A stretch of DNA of 64,000 bases, taken from Haloarcula japonica DSM 6131 (GTDB taxonomy: Archaea > Halobacteriota > Halobacteria > Halobacteriales > Haloarculaceae). Position 1 is the stretch's first letter, and each line of letters starts with the position of its first letter. The notes under the pieces are model-generated. The model made no database searches and was not told the origin of the DNA. It saw only the letters and a program-made list of their open reading frames with translations. Location: positions 163,136 through 227,135 of the forward strand of contig NZ_AOLY01000042.1 of NCBI RefSeq assembly GCF_000336635.1, written 5' to 3'. A program made the translations under genes and the position numbers. Of the stretch, positions 22,909 through 31,840 are shown piece by piece.

Positions 22909-24015
22909 TCAGTCGTCGGCAGGCGTCTCGGCTTCCTCCGTGGGACCGAGCGGTTCCTTGGGCTTGATCGGGTCCCCCGATTCCAGTCCCTTTTCGGCGA
23001 GTGCCATGCTCCCCATGACCTCGATGATGAGTCGGTTGGCCAGCCCGCTGGTGACACCACCGTTGTATGAGCTACTGTCGCTGGTGTCGTAGGCCGGGGA
23101 GACCTCGACCACGTCGAAGCCGAAGTCCTCGGGATCGAGGGCCTTCACGACCTCGCGGACCATGTAGATAGCCTCCCGCGGAACGAGGCCGCCGGGTTCG
23201 GGTTCGCCGGTGCCGGGTGCGTAGGCCGGCTCCATCACGTCCACGTCGAAAGAGACCCACACTGCGTCGGTCCCGTCAGTAGCTCGCTGGACCGCGTCGG
23301 CGACGATATCGTCGAGGTCCATCTCGCCGACATCCATGGAGGTGTACCACTTCATATCGGCCTCTCGCATCTCCTCGTAGGTGTCCGGACCGGGCCAGAA
23401 CCCACGCGGACCGATGAGCGTGTAGTTCTCCCCGGCCATGAGGTCGTCGTCGAAGACGCGCTTGACCCACGCCCCGTGGTCGTACTCGAAGCCGGTCAGG
23501 CCCTCGTCGCCCGTGTCCGCGTGACAGTCGAAGTGGATGAGGCCGATGTCGTCGTAGCCGTTCGCTTCGGCCCAGCCCTTGATGTCGGGGTAGGAAATAG
23601 AATGGTCGCCGCCGATGACAATGGGCGTGGCCTGCTCGCTGATCTCGTAGACCGCGTCCTCGATGTTCAGCTGGCTCTGACGGGTGTCCCCGGGCGAGAC
23701 GGCTGCATCGCCGGTGTCGGCCACGCTAAACGTGTCAAAGGGGTCGATACCAGTCTCGATGTTGAAGTGCTCGTAAGGGGGCGAGGGGACCGTCGAGGCG
23801 GCCCGGACTGCACGCGGGCCGTATCGAGTGCCCGGACGGATAGTCGTCGCCGTGTCCAGCGGCGCACCGAGAATACCGATGTCGACGTTCTCCTCGTCGA
23901 GGGCGTCGCGCTCGACCTCGGGGAGTTTGAGGAACGTCGGGATGCCGCTGAAGATGGGTTCGTTCGCTTCTTTGTGCTTTTCGCCGTAGATGTCGTCGCC
24001 GTTTCGGTCAGTCAT
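22909..24015 (-). CDS. speB: agmatinase/ureohydrolase family enzyme
   Basis: A 368-residue enzyme of the arginase/agmatinase family. GGDHSISYP (His138), HFDCHAD (161-167: His, Asp, His, Asp) and SFDVDVMEPAYAPGTGEPEPGG (Asp257 and Asp259) are the binuclear Mn ligands and substrate loop. Agmatinase yields putrescine plus urea from agmatine and, in archaea, the family also includes formiminoglutamase and guanidinobutyrase, so the substrate is not certain. The C-terminal acidic tail EEAETPADD is a halophilic feature. ATG at 24015 is the first good start; the upstream frame is non-coding. The next gene on the same strand is an AbrB-PhoU regulator 180 bp away. Confidence 0.85.
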   Translation of the reverse strand: MTDRNGDDIYGEKHKEANEPIFSGIPTFLKLPEVERDALDEENVDIGILGAPLDTATTIRPGTRYGPRAVRAASTVPSPPYEHFNIETGIDPFDTFSVADTGDAAVSPGDTRQSQLNIEDAVYEISEQATPIVIGGDHSISYPDIKGWAEANGYDDIGLIHFDCHADTGDEGLTGFEYDHGAWVKRVFDDDLMAGENYTLIGPRGFWPGPDTYEEMREADMKWYTSMDVGEMDLDDIVADAVQRATDGTDAVWVSFDVDVMEPAYAPGTGEPEPGGLVPREAIYMVREVVKALDPEDFGFDVVEVSPAYDTSDSSSYNGGVTSGLANRLIIEVMGSMALAEKGLESGDPIKPKEPLGPTEEAETPADD

Positions 24016-24197
24016 GATATAGTGGTTTCCCGGGCTCGAACTGGTCGAACCCAGCGTGTGTATCGACAAAAGTAGATGATTGAGAACTACGGATAAGCGT
24101 TCCTTCGGATGTGTAAAACCCACTCCTATGACCACGAGTGGACATGTACCGTTGGAGTTTCCTTAAGGAATTTAATGCCGCCTTGCCCCTCTCGCCA

Positions 24198-25235
24198 TTA
24201 CTCCCCGGTGACCAGCGATGGATCGTTCCGGAAGGCCAGATGTGTCGCAACCGAAAGGCTGTCGCGGGCGTGTCTGGCGCTGCGTTCAAGCAGGACCACA
24301 GCGCGCTGGAGCGCCAATAGCGGTTCCGGACGTTCGGCTTCGAGGTGAGCGTTCAGTTCAGCGATCCTGTCGTCGACTAGATCGAACGCGGCGCGGGCAT
24401 CTTCGGTCGCGTCGTAGTCGGGGGTCGTCACCGCCGACCGGGTCGCACTGGCCGCGTCGTCGAGTGCGTCCCCGAGTTCGGTGAGCTTTGACGTAGTCAA
24501 CTGATCGGGCGTCGCCGAGTCGGTCGCCAGCCCCGCGATCTCGATGGCCGTGTCGGCCATCAACACTACATCCTGTGCGACCGAACGGTACCCGATGAGC
24601 GGAAAGCCCGTCTCCAGCCCGACAGTCTGGTTCAGTCGCGGGTTCCGATAGATGGTAAACACCAGACGCAAGAACAGGTAAAACAGTTTCTCGACCTGGG
24701 CGCGGCGGCTCTCCACCGTCTCGACGAGGGCCGTGTCACCCTCGATGAGCGCGGAAATCGCGTCCCCACGTATCACTGCCTCGGTACGACTGAGTCGGCC
24801 CAGTAGCGTCGGGAGATCGAAGTCCTCGGGCGCGACCGAGCATCGCACTGTCACCGTTGTTTCGGCCTGTTCAACAATACCTAGCCCCATTAGTCGGCGC
24901 TCGGCGTTCATGACGGCGGTGCGGTGTTCAGTCCCCAGTGGTGCCGTCGCCTCGACTCTGATGAGCTGTCGACCAAGAACGTACTGCGTGATGATGGCCC
25001 GCTCCAGCGCATCAGCAGTCAGCGCATCGGCGTCGATGGTCGCTTCCACGTCCTCGATAGTGGGCTGTTCGGGGACGACGAGCAGCGACCCGCCATTCTC
25101 GTCGCGCTGGACAATGACCTCGTCACCCTTCGAGATGTCGTGTTGCCGTGCCCAGTCGACGGGCACTGTCACCGCCAGCGTGGACGAGCCCAGCTGCTGG
25201 ACTTTCCGTTTCATTCGAATCGGATCGGGCGTCAC
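24198..25235 (-). CDS. AbrB-PhoU fusion regulator
   Basis: A 345-residue protein. Residues about 8-55 form an AbrB/SpoVT-type swapped-hairpin domain (KRKVQQLGSSTLAVTVPVDW, KGDEVIVQRDENG) followed by two PhoU-like helical bundles (ALERAIITQYVLGRQLIRVE ... AVVLLERSARHARDSLSVA). Haloarchaeal proteins of this architecture are annotated as phosphate-uptake regulators and occur in several copies per genome; here there is no phosphate transporter nearby, but a divergent sodium:solute symporter, so it may sense a different ligand or state. GTG at 25235 and ATG at 25214 are both possible starts. Confidence 0.83.
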   Translation of the reverse strand: MTPDPIRMKRKVQQLGSSTLAVTVPVDWARQHDISKGDEVIVQRDENGGSLLVVPEQPTIEDVEATIDADALTADALERAIITQYVLGRQLIRVEATAPLGTEHRTAVMNAERRLMGLGIVEQAETTVTVRCSVAPEDFDLPTLLGRLSRTEAVIRGDAISALIEGDTALVETVESRRAQVEKLFYLFLRLVFTIYRNPRLNQTVGLETGFPLIGYRSVAQDVVLMADTAIEIAGLATDSATPDQLTTSKLTELGDALDDAASATRSAVTTPDYDATEDARAAFDLVDDRIAELNAHLEAERPEPLLALQRAVVLLERSARHARDSLSVATHLAFRNDPSLVTGE

Positions 25236-25594
25236 CGCACACCACTCCTATGAATTTTCGAAACGTCCATCAATTCTTCTATATCTTATCTAATTAGGAC
25301 GTATTTTCTACTTCCGGTTGAAACAAATTCTTCGCACGCGCAAGAAACTGAACGATGTATAAACACTCACTCAGCTAAGGTATTAAAACAGTCTTAGGAG
25401 TTACGCACCGTACATGTGTCCACTAACATACTCCTACAGTCCATGCTCGTTGCGGGATAACTCTACTGTGTAAACAATACTGTCATAATCGCTTTATGCA
25501 GTGCTCAAAACGAAACTGATGTGACTGAATACCGTCCGGCCCGGAACCAATCTGGGCGTAAAACTGTGGAATCGGGCTACAGAGGCGATGATAG
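25236..25594. promoter_or_regulatory. divergent AT-rich promoter region of regulator and symporter
   Basis: About 360 bp with long AT runs, such as TTCTTCTATATCTTATCTAA at 25274-25293 and GGTATTAAAACAG near 25379-25391. The element TAAACAATACTGTC at 25471-25484 matches the one in the sulfur promoter (3311) at 13 of 14 positions, and CGCTTTATGC at 25490-25499 resembles a box A. No gene is seen. The divergent AbrB-PhoU protein may bind here. Confidence 0.45.
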
Positions 25595-27187
25595 TTGTTC
25601 AATCGTCAACAGTGGTGGTTCGCCGTGAGCGTCATCCTCTACGGGCTCGCCGCCACCATCGTGACGATGATGGCCATCGGGTTCTACGTCGCGAAGAAAG
25701 TCAACGGCGACAGCATCAACTACATCGTCGCCGGTCGGGGACTCATTCTCCCGTTAGCTGCAGCGACGCTGATGGCACAGTCGCTTGACTCGAACGCGAC
25801 GCTGGGCAACACCGACCTCGCAGCAGGCTTTGGTTTCTGGGCCGGCGCGGCACTGCCTGTCGGGCTGGCGCTCTGTCTGTTCCTCACCGGACTGTTCTTT
25901 GCGAAGCCGATGAATCGACTCAACCTCACGACCCTGCCGGACTTCTACCGCCGGAAGTACGGCCGCACCGCCGAGATCGTCGCAAGCATCATCATGTCCG
26001 TCGCCTATGCGTTCCTGCTCGCGGGGAACCTCGTTGCCGGTGGGTACCTCTTCCAGATTTTCGTTGGGACGAGCTTCCAACTGGGTGTGTTCATCATCGC
26101 CGGACTCGTGCTCGCGTACACCGTCGCAGGTGGACTGTTCTCGGTCGCCTACACCGACGTGTTACAGGCGGGCGTCGCGTTCATCGGCTCCATCGCGCTC
26201 ATCGTTTACGTCACGACGAACTACGGCATCACGGTTCCGTCCGGGATGGGGCCGACGAATCTCGGGCAGCTCACTGACCCGAGTCAGGGGGCGTACATCA
26301 ACCTCGCTACCATCGTCGCTCTCGGTCTCGGTGACATCGTCGCCATCGACTTCATGGAGCGCGTGTTCGCGGCCGATAGCCCCGAGACTGCACAGAAAGC
26401 CTGCTTTATCGGAGCCGCCGGCACGCTCGTCATCGGCGTCCCGTTCTCCGTTGTCGCACTGTCGGCGAACCCGATCCTCGCCTCGCTTGGTGTTGAGGCG
26501 GGGAACCAGGCCGTGCTGTACACGCTCCTACAGAACGCTATCCCACCGTGGCTGGCTGCACTCGTCCTCGCCGGTATCGTCGCCGCCTCGTTCTCGACGA
26601 GCGACGGGGCGATCCTGGGAACGTCAGCCGTCATTGCTCGGAATATCGGTAACATCCGCGTCGACGAGGAAAGTACCACCAGCCCGGCAGCCGCCGCGGA
26701 CGGCGGCGTTGACGAGGGCTTCTTCGGCTCGGAGAGCGACAAACTCCTCACCGTCACGCGCCTGATGTCGCTCCCGATTACGCTGCTGGGTGTGTTCCTC
26801 GCGATACGGGTGTCCGCGACCGGGATGTTGCTCGTGCTGGCGTTCGACATCATGCTGGCCGGCGCGTTCGTCCCGCTGGTGATGGGACTGTACTGGTCCG
26901 ATATTGCGACCACGCCGGCAGCACTCGGCTCGATGATCGCTGGCTCCGCCACCCGTCTCGTGCTCTTCGTGATGGTGCCGACGACCTACGCCTACGAAAA
27001 CACGCTCCTGTACATCCCTAACGACATCTTCACCGCCGCTTTCGACGGCCTGCCGACGTTCATCGCCGCCGCGGTGGGACTCGTGGCATTCCTCGTCATC
27101 GCTTTCGTCACCAAGGACGACTACCCAATATACAGCGTCGAGAAACAGAGCAACCCCAACATCGTGGCCGGCGGCGAGGAAGACTGA
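25595..27187 (+). CDS. sodium:solute symporter (SSS family)
   Basis: A 530-residue transporter with about 13 membrane segments. It matches the SSS fold: YVAKKVNGDSINYIVAGRGL, TLMAQSLDSNATLGNTDLA around TM1-TM3, NLTTLPDFYRRKYGRTAEI and AGIVAASFSTSDGAILGTSAVI, the last being the Ser/Thr Na+-binding segment. Members carry proline, pantothenate, sugars, polyamines and others. A TTG at 25595 is the only start before the first helix (GTG at 25625 is a shorter choice), as a stop lies just upstream. Being divergent from the AbrB-PhoU regulator and near an agmatinase makes a polyamine or guanidino substrate attractive but unproven. Confidence 0.85.
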   Translation: MFNRQQWWFAVSVILYGLAATIVTMMAIGFYVAKKVNGDSINYIVAGRGLILPLAAATLMAQSLDSNATLGNTDLAAGFGFWAGAALPVGLALCLFLTGLFFAKPMNRLNLTTLPDFYRRKYGRTAEIVASIIMSVAYAFLLAGNLVAGGYLFQIFVGTSFQLGVFIIAGLVLAYTVAGGLFSVAYTDVLQAGVAFIGSIALIVYVTTNYGITVPSGMGPTNLGQLTDPSQGAYINLATIVALGLGDIVAIDFMERVFAADSPETAQKACFIGAAGTLVIGVPFSVVALSANPILASLGVEAGNQAVLYTLLQNAIPPWLAALVLAGIVAASFSTSDGAILGTSAVIARNIGNIRVDEESTTSPAAAADGGVDEGFFGSESDKLLTVTRLMSLPITLLGVFLAIRVSATGMLLVLAFDIMLAGAFVPLVMGLYWSDIATTPAALGSMIAGSATRLVLFVMVPTTYAYENTLLYIPNDIFTAAFDGLPTFIAAAVGLVAFLVIAFVTKDDYPIYSVEKQSNPNIVAGGEED

Positions 27188-27274
27188 GTAGATACCGCTT
27201 TACCGCCAGCGCTTCCGATTTCACTGTCGACCATCCCACACCAGCCCCGAGTTGACGCACTCAGACCAGTTATC

Positions 27275-27733
27275 TCAGATGAGCCGTGGCAGTCTGGCCG
27301 GCTCTTCGTGAGATGTTTCTCCCATCACTGGGACCTCTTGCCAATTAAACAACCCCAGTCGGAACAGCCGGTAACTGTAGGGCTCCCCGTGTGGGGCAAA
27401 CACGACGAGCGCGAACCGGTCACGGATGTTCCGTCGGTCGGTGCCCGTCAGACCGGACGGCGTCGATGCCGACGTGTGTGAGTGATAGAACACGCGAGGC
27501 TCCGGCGGAACCTGCTCGGTTGCCGTGGCGGCGAATCGACGCCGCGGCCTCGGTGAAACATTTTCGAGCGGCACGTGATCGGTCGCATACAACTGGTCAT
27601 CCTGTAGCGTACACGCGAGGTATCCCCCGGCCTCGTGGGGATGAGTTGCTGCGATATGCGCCGCTATCGCGTCTCGAATGTCGTCGGGAACCGTGAGCGC
27701 TCGGGCCCGATGACTGAAAGGCACAGTACCCAT
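27275..27733 (-). CDS. JAMM/MPN domain metalloprotease-like protein
   Basis: A 152-residue single MPN+ domain. HPHEAGGYL gives the Glu (Glu34) and FYHSHTSASTPSGLTGTD gives two metal His (84 and 86), then Pro-Ser (92-93) and Asp99. In the canonical JAMM motif the Ser and Asp are 8 and 11 residues after the second His; here they are 7 and 13, so the loop is different. Haloferax HvJAMM1 removes ubiquitin-like SAMP proteins (desampylase), so sampylation cleavage is the default guess. ATG at 27751 is an alternative start. It points toward the SSS gene and stands next to the divergent APC gene. Confidence 0.75.
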   Translation of the reverse strand: MGTVPFSHRARALTVPDDIRDAIAAHIAATHPHEAGGYLACTLQDDQLYATDHVPLENVSPRPRRRFAATATEQVPPEPRVFYHSHTSASTPSGLTGTDRRNIRDRFALVVFAPHGEPYSYRLFRLGLFNWQEVPVMGETSHEEPARLPRLI

Positions 27734-27964
27734 AGCAGGTGACCGAGACATAGAGTTGTTTCGGCTGGCCAAACGGTAGTGTGTGGCCACCTCACTGGCT
27801 TCCGGAGCCACAAGCAGGGTTCGCAAGCCCACAGAGATTGTTCTCTATGTGGCGCTACGCTTATGTCGCCGGCCTGTTCATCCAGTTCACTCGCGCTGTG
27901 GCCTGCGGAGTCGGCACGCATTTCGTCGGCGGTTTTATCGGGTAGGTGATACAATTTCTAGCAT

Positions 27965-29395
27965 ATGGTTGACCAGCCTGTCGATGTCGACGCAGTGGGC
28001 GAGAACATCGCCGGTGAGGCACCCGCTGATGAGCCGGAAGCCGTCACCGACGACGCTGTCGTCCACGACGACAACGTTGAACTGGAACGGACTATCGGGC
28101 TGGTCGGTGGGCTGGCAATCGGAATCGGGACGATGATCGGTGCCGGAATCTTCGTGTTTCCGGGGCTGGCGGCCGCAAACGCTGGCCTCGCAGCCACCCT
28201 TTCGTTCGCAATCGGCGGGCTGATCGCGTTGCTCGTAGCGCTTCCGACCTCCGAACTCGCGACGGCCATGCCACGGAGCGGTGGCGGGTACTACTTTATC
28301 TCGCGTGGAATGGGGACGGCGTATGGCGCAATCGTGGGTCTCGGGCTGTGGCTCGGGCTGATGTTCGCCTCGGCGTTCTATCTGGTCGGGCTCGGCCACT
28401 ATGCGAGCGCCGTGTTCGCTGAGCTCAGCATCGCGCTCCCGTTCAGTCCGGTCATCGGCATCGGGCTGCTGTTCGGGGCTGCACTGACGGCACTGAGTAT
28501 CGGCGGCACGGAAAACACCGCAAAGATTCAGAACGTGGTTGTCGGGATTCTCCTCGTCGTGCTCACGGGCTTCCTTTCCTACGGTGTCCTCGACGCTGTG
28601 GGCGTCTTCGGTGGTGGCACCGTGCCGGAGCAGTTCTTCTCCAGGGGGTACTTCCCAGTGTTGACCACCGCTGCGCTCGTGTTCACGTCGTATCTGGGGT
28701 TCGCCCAGGTCGCAACTGTTGCGGGTGAAATCAAGCAACCGGGTCGGAACCTCCCGCTGGCGATGGTCGGCTCGGTCCTGATTGTGACCGTTTTTTACGT
28801 CGTGACGATTTTCGTCGCGACCAGCGCCTTCGGCGCTGAACGTCTCGGGGAGTTCGGCGAGACTGCGATGGTCGAAGTGGCCCGTGACTTCCTTGGGTTG
28901 CCCGGGGCAGTCGCGATTCTGGGTGCCGGTCTGTTGGCGACGTTTTCCAGCGCGAACGCGTCGATCCTCAGTGCCTCGCGGGCTGTATACGCGCTGAGCC
29001 GCGATGCCTTACTCCCCAGAAAGGCGAGCGAAATCAACCTCCGGTATGGCACACCACACGTCGCACTGCTCTCTGCTGGCGGCCCGATTCTCGTCCTCGT
29101 CGCGACTGGCCGGGTCGAACTCCTCGCCGAAGTCGCCTCGTTCCTCCACCTGATTATGTATGGGCTGATGTGTATCGCCCTGCTCGTGTTGCGGCGTCGG
29201 AACCCGGAGTGGTACTCACCCAGCTATAGAGTACCGGGCTATCCGGTGGTCCCGGCCGTGGGTGCGCTCGCGAGTTTCGGCCTGATCGTCTTCATGCAGC
29301 CCGCGTCAATCGCTATTGGCGTCGTTGTCATGCTCGTCTCGTACCTCTGGTACCGTTATTACGCTGGGGACGTGACACTCAAGGGAGATATCTGA
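27965..29395 (+). CDS. APC-family amino acid permease
   Basis: A 476-residue transporter with 12 membrane segments. After an acidic 40-residue N-tail, [22 protein letters not shown] is TM1 with the conserved unwound GIG-(x)-GIF substrate-binding segment, [22 protein letters not shown] follows TM2, and [15 protein letters not shown] is the cytoplasmic loop typical of APC. It is followed at once (2 bp) by a UspA-pair gene; APC-Usp pairs are common in haloarchaea and Usp may regulate the permease in response to ATP/AMP state. Substrate unknown. Confidence 0.88.
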   Translation: MVDQPVDVDAVGENIAGEAPADEPEAVTDDAVVHDDNVELERTIGLVGGLAIGIGTMIGAGIFVFPGLAAANAGLAATLSFAIGGLIALLVALPTSELATAMPRSGGGYYFISRGMGTAYGAIVGLGLWLGLMFASAFYLVGLGHYASAVFAELSIALPFSPVIGIGLLFGAALTALSIGGTENTAKIQNVVVGILLVVLTGFLSYGVLDAVGVFGGGTVPEQFFSRGYFPVLTTAALVFTSYLGFAQVATVAGEIKQPGRNLPLAMVGSVLIVTVFYVVTIFVATSAFGAERLGEFGETAMVEVARDFLGLPGAVAILGAGLLATFSSANASILSASRAVYALSRDALLPRKASEINLRYGTPHVALLSAGGPILVLVATGRVELLAEVASFLHLIMYGLMCIALLVLRRRNPEWYSPSYRVPGYPVVPAVGALASFGLIVFMQPASIAIGVVVMLVSYLWYRYYAGDVTLKGDI

Positions 29396-29397
29396 AT

Positions 29398-30126
29398 ATG
29401 ACCGACCGTCTATCGATACTCGTTCCGATCCGCGTCCTTGAGGGAGAATCGGTCCCGGAGGGTGTCCCCGAACTGCTCGCCCACGCGCATGTGGTCCTGC
29501 TGGGGTATCACGTCATCCCGGAGCAGACCGCGCCCGGACAGGCCCGGATGCAGTTTGAGGACCGGGCCACGGAACGGCTCGACGAGTACGAGGAGATGTT
29601 CGAGGACGCCGGGGCCACCGTCGAGCGGCGACTCGTGTTCACCCATAACGGCCAGAAGACCATCGACCGCATGATCGCCGAGCACAACTGCATGGCTGTT
29701 CTCGTTCCGAACGCTACAGGGCCGGTCGAAGACGTCCTGGTCCCAGTCCGTGGTGCCATCGGCGTTGACCGTCTCGCCCGCGTCGTCGCCAGTGTGTTCG
29801 GAGACATGGATGCCGACGTGACGTTATATCACGTCGCGGACGAAGACACAACGGACGACGATATCCAGACACTGCTTGGCGGAATGGCGGACCGGTTGGC
29901 GGAGTTCGGCATGGACCCGTCGACTATCGAGACGCGGATCGACCGTGATCAGAACCCCCTTGACGCAATTGTCGACGTAGCTGATGCGTTCGACACGGTC
30001 GTGATGGGTGAAACCGACCCGTCGCTGGCGACGTTTGTGTTCGGAATGCCAGCCGATCAGCTCGCCAACCGGTTTCTCGGGCCGGTGTTCGTAGTCCAGC
30101 GCGAACGCGCTGAAGAGGACGAGTAA
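29398..30126 (+). CDS. tandem universal stress protein
   Basis: A 242-residue protein with two Usp-like halves: RLSILVPIRVLEGE ... LLGYHVIPEQT in residues 1-100, then EDVLVPVRGAIGVDRLARVVAS ... VTLYHVADEDT ... DTVVMGETDPSLATFVFG ... GPVFVVQRE in residues 105-238. The nucleotide loop of the second half (MGETDPSLATFVFG) departs from GxxGx9GS, so it may be a non-ATP-binding regulator. It follows the APC permease gene by 2 bp, so cotranscription with the transporter and a regulatory tie are likely. Confidence 0.85.
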   Translation: MTDRLSILVPIRVLEGESVPEGVPELLAHAHVVLLGYHVIPEQTAPGQARMQFEDRATERLDEYEEMFEDAGATVERRLVFTHNGQKTIDRMIAEHNCMAVLVPNATGPVEDVLVPVRGAIGVDRLARVVASVFGDMDADVTLYHVADEDTTDDDIQTLLGGMADRLAEFGMDPSTIETRIDRDQNPLDAIVDVADAFDTVVMGETDPSLATFVFGMPADQLANRFLGPVFVVQRERAEEDE

Positions 30127-30189
30127 CTCTCCCTGATTCTGCATTCGGTCGGCTGGATAGCTGCCGGTGCTTACTCTCTTGTCATGCCC

Positions 30190-31806
30190 TCAGTGCCCCA
30201 CCGCCCACGGATAGCCGCCCGTTGCCGCGTGGGCGTGGTCGTGTTCAGCGTCCACTGTGCGCTCGTCTGCGCTGGTCCGCACGATGTCGTCAACCCGGAG
30301 GATCTGTGTCACAACAGCGACTGCCCGTTGCAGAGCACTCCTGAACACTGTGGATGGTTCCAGAACACCCGCCGCAATCATATCGTGGGGATGGCCATCG
30401 GGGCCGACACCGACTGTCTCTGAACCACCGTCGTGTCGCTGTTTTATCGCTGTCAGCGTGCTCAATGGGTCTGTGCCCGCGTTCGTGGCCAGTGTCCGTG
30501 GGATGGCTTCCAGCGCGGTCCCGACCCCATCGAAGACGAGCTGTGTCCGGTCCGGTATCCCACGGGAGAGAGCGGCGATGTCCATCGCCAGTGCGGTCGG
30601 CACCGCACCGCCGCCCGGCAGAAACGCGCCGTCGTCGAGTGTGACACGCGTAACGTCGATACAGTCTGCCACGATTCGGCGGACCTCTTCCGCAACGTGT
30701 GGCGTGCCGCCACGGAGCAGCAGTGTTGCTCGTTGTTCCTCGGGGCAGCCCTGCAGCGTGAGCGTCTGTGTAGTCCCGACTGTACGCTGCGTGACCGACG
30801 CAACGGTGCCGGTGTTGTCCGCGGTCAGTTCATCAACGGACATGACTGGCGTGGTTCCCGTCACTCGGGTAATGACATCGAACTCGTCTCGCCGAGTTCG
30901 CTCGACAGGGAGTACGCCCCGTTGAGCGAGCGCGGTCCTGACGGCCTCGTCGATAGACTTCTGGCAGAAGAGTACGGCCGCACCCGACTGCACCACCTGC
31001 TCTACCAGCTCTGTTTTCCGGTCCTGTTCGTGGGCCTGAAACGCGTTCCGCTGTGTCGCGTCTTGTAGCTCCACCGATTCGACATGGTTCGGTTCCTCGA
31101 TGCCGATTTCGGCGTCGACCATTGCGATAGCCGGCTCGTCCTGCGTTTGGATGCTTGGGTGACTGAGAGCGTCGAGGGATGTCGAAGAGGTTTCCAGATC
31201 GACCACCACGCCGTCGAGACAGACGGAGTCCCGGAGTTCGCCGCCGGGGTAGGACTTGAGCGTAAGCCTCGATGTGTCGAACTCAACTGCCCGCAGCGCA
31301 CTGAGGGTCAGTTCGGCGAACCGGTCGGTCGAAGCGTCGTCCCACCGCCCCGTGACGGCGGTCTTCGCGATCTGTGTCAGTCGGTCGTCGTGCCGGCTGT
31401 GCAGGCTACGTTCGTACTGCTCAAGTTGGTCAAGGGCGGTTTCGGCGGCCGTGACGTAGCCGTCGATGATTGTCGTCGGATGAAACCCGTTTGAACGAAG
31501 CGTTGCGGCCTCTTCAAGCAGCGCACCGACCAGCACAACTGCCGTCGTCGTTCCGTCCCCAACGGCACTGTCCTGTGCAGCCGCGGTCTGTTCGACCAGC
31601 CGCCCGACTGGATGCGTGATATCCATCCACTCGATGATGCTTGACCCGTCGTTGGTGACGATGACCGTCCCGTTCTCGCCGATGACCATCTTGTCCAGCC
31701 CGTTGGGCCCGAGCGTTGTTCGGATTGTGTCGGCGAGTTCGCCTGCGGCGATGTGTGTGGTGTTCGGCTCGGCACTGCCATCGTCTTCAGTCGTCTCTCC
31801 CAACAT
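30190..31806 (-). CDS. divergent thermosome (group II chaperonin) subunit
   Basis: A 538-residue chaperonin subunit. Conserved pieces are IRTTLGPNGLDKMVIGENGT, VIVTNDGSSIIEWMDITHP, SAVGDGTTTAVVLVGALL (the Asp that activates water in ATP hydrolysis) and LDDGAFLPGGGAVPTALAM. Compared with the usual halophilic Cct1/Cct2 it is divergent: PGGGAVPTAL in place of PGGGAxEvel, shorter or altered apical segments (QRNAFQAHEQDRKTELVEQV) and a His-rich C-terminus (EHDHAHAATGGYPWAVGH) without the Gly-Met repeats. It is presumably a third, auxiliary subunit that could join mixed rings. It stands alone, convergent with the Usp gene. Confidence 0.85.
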   Translation of the reverse strand: MLGETTEDDGSAEPNTTHIAAGELADTIRTTLGPNGLDKMVIGENGTVIVTNDGSSIIEWMDITHPVGRLVEQTAAAQDSAVGDGTTTAVVLVGALLEEAATLRSNGFHPTTIIDGYVTAAETALDQLEQYERSLHSRHDDRLTQIAKTAVTGRWDDASTDRFAELTLSALRAVEFDTSRLTLKSYPGGELRDSVCLDGVVVDLETSSTSLDALSHPSIQTQDEPAIAMVDAEIGIEEPNHVESVELQDATQRNAFQAHEQDRKTELVEQVVQSGAAVLFCQKSIDEAVRTALAQRGVLPVERTRRDEFDVITRVTGTTPVMSVDELTADNTGTVASVTQRTVGTTQTLTLQGCPEEQRATLLLRGGTPHVAEEVRRIVADCIDVTRVTLDDGAFLPGGGAVPTALAMDIAALSRGIPDRTQLVFDGVGTALEAIPRTLATNAGTDPLSTLTAIKQRHDGGSETVGVGPDGHPHDMIAAGVLEPSTVFRSALQRAVAVVTQILRVDDIVRTSADERTVDAEHDHAHAATGGYPWAVGH

Positions 31807-31840
31807 TAGTGTCGACAGTCCGTGTTGTCTCTAGCCCTCA

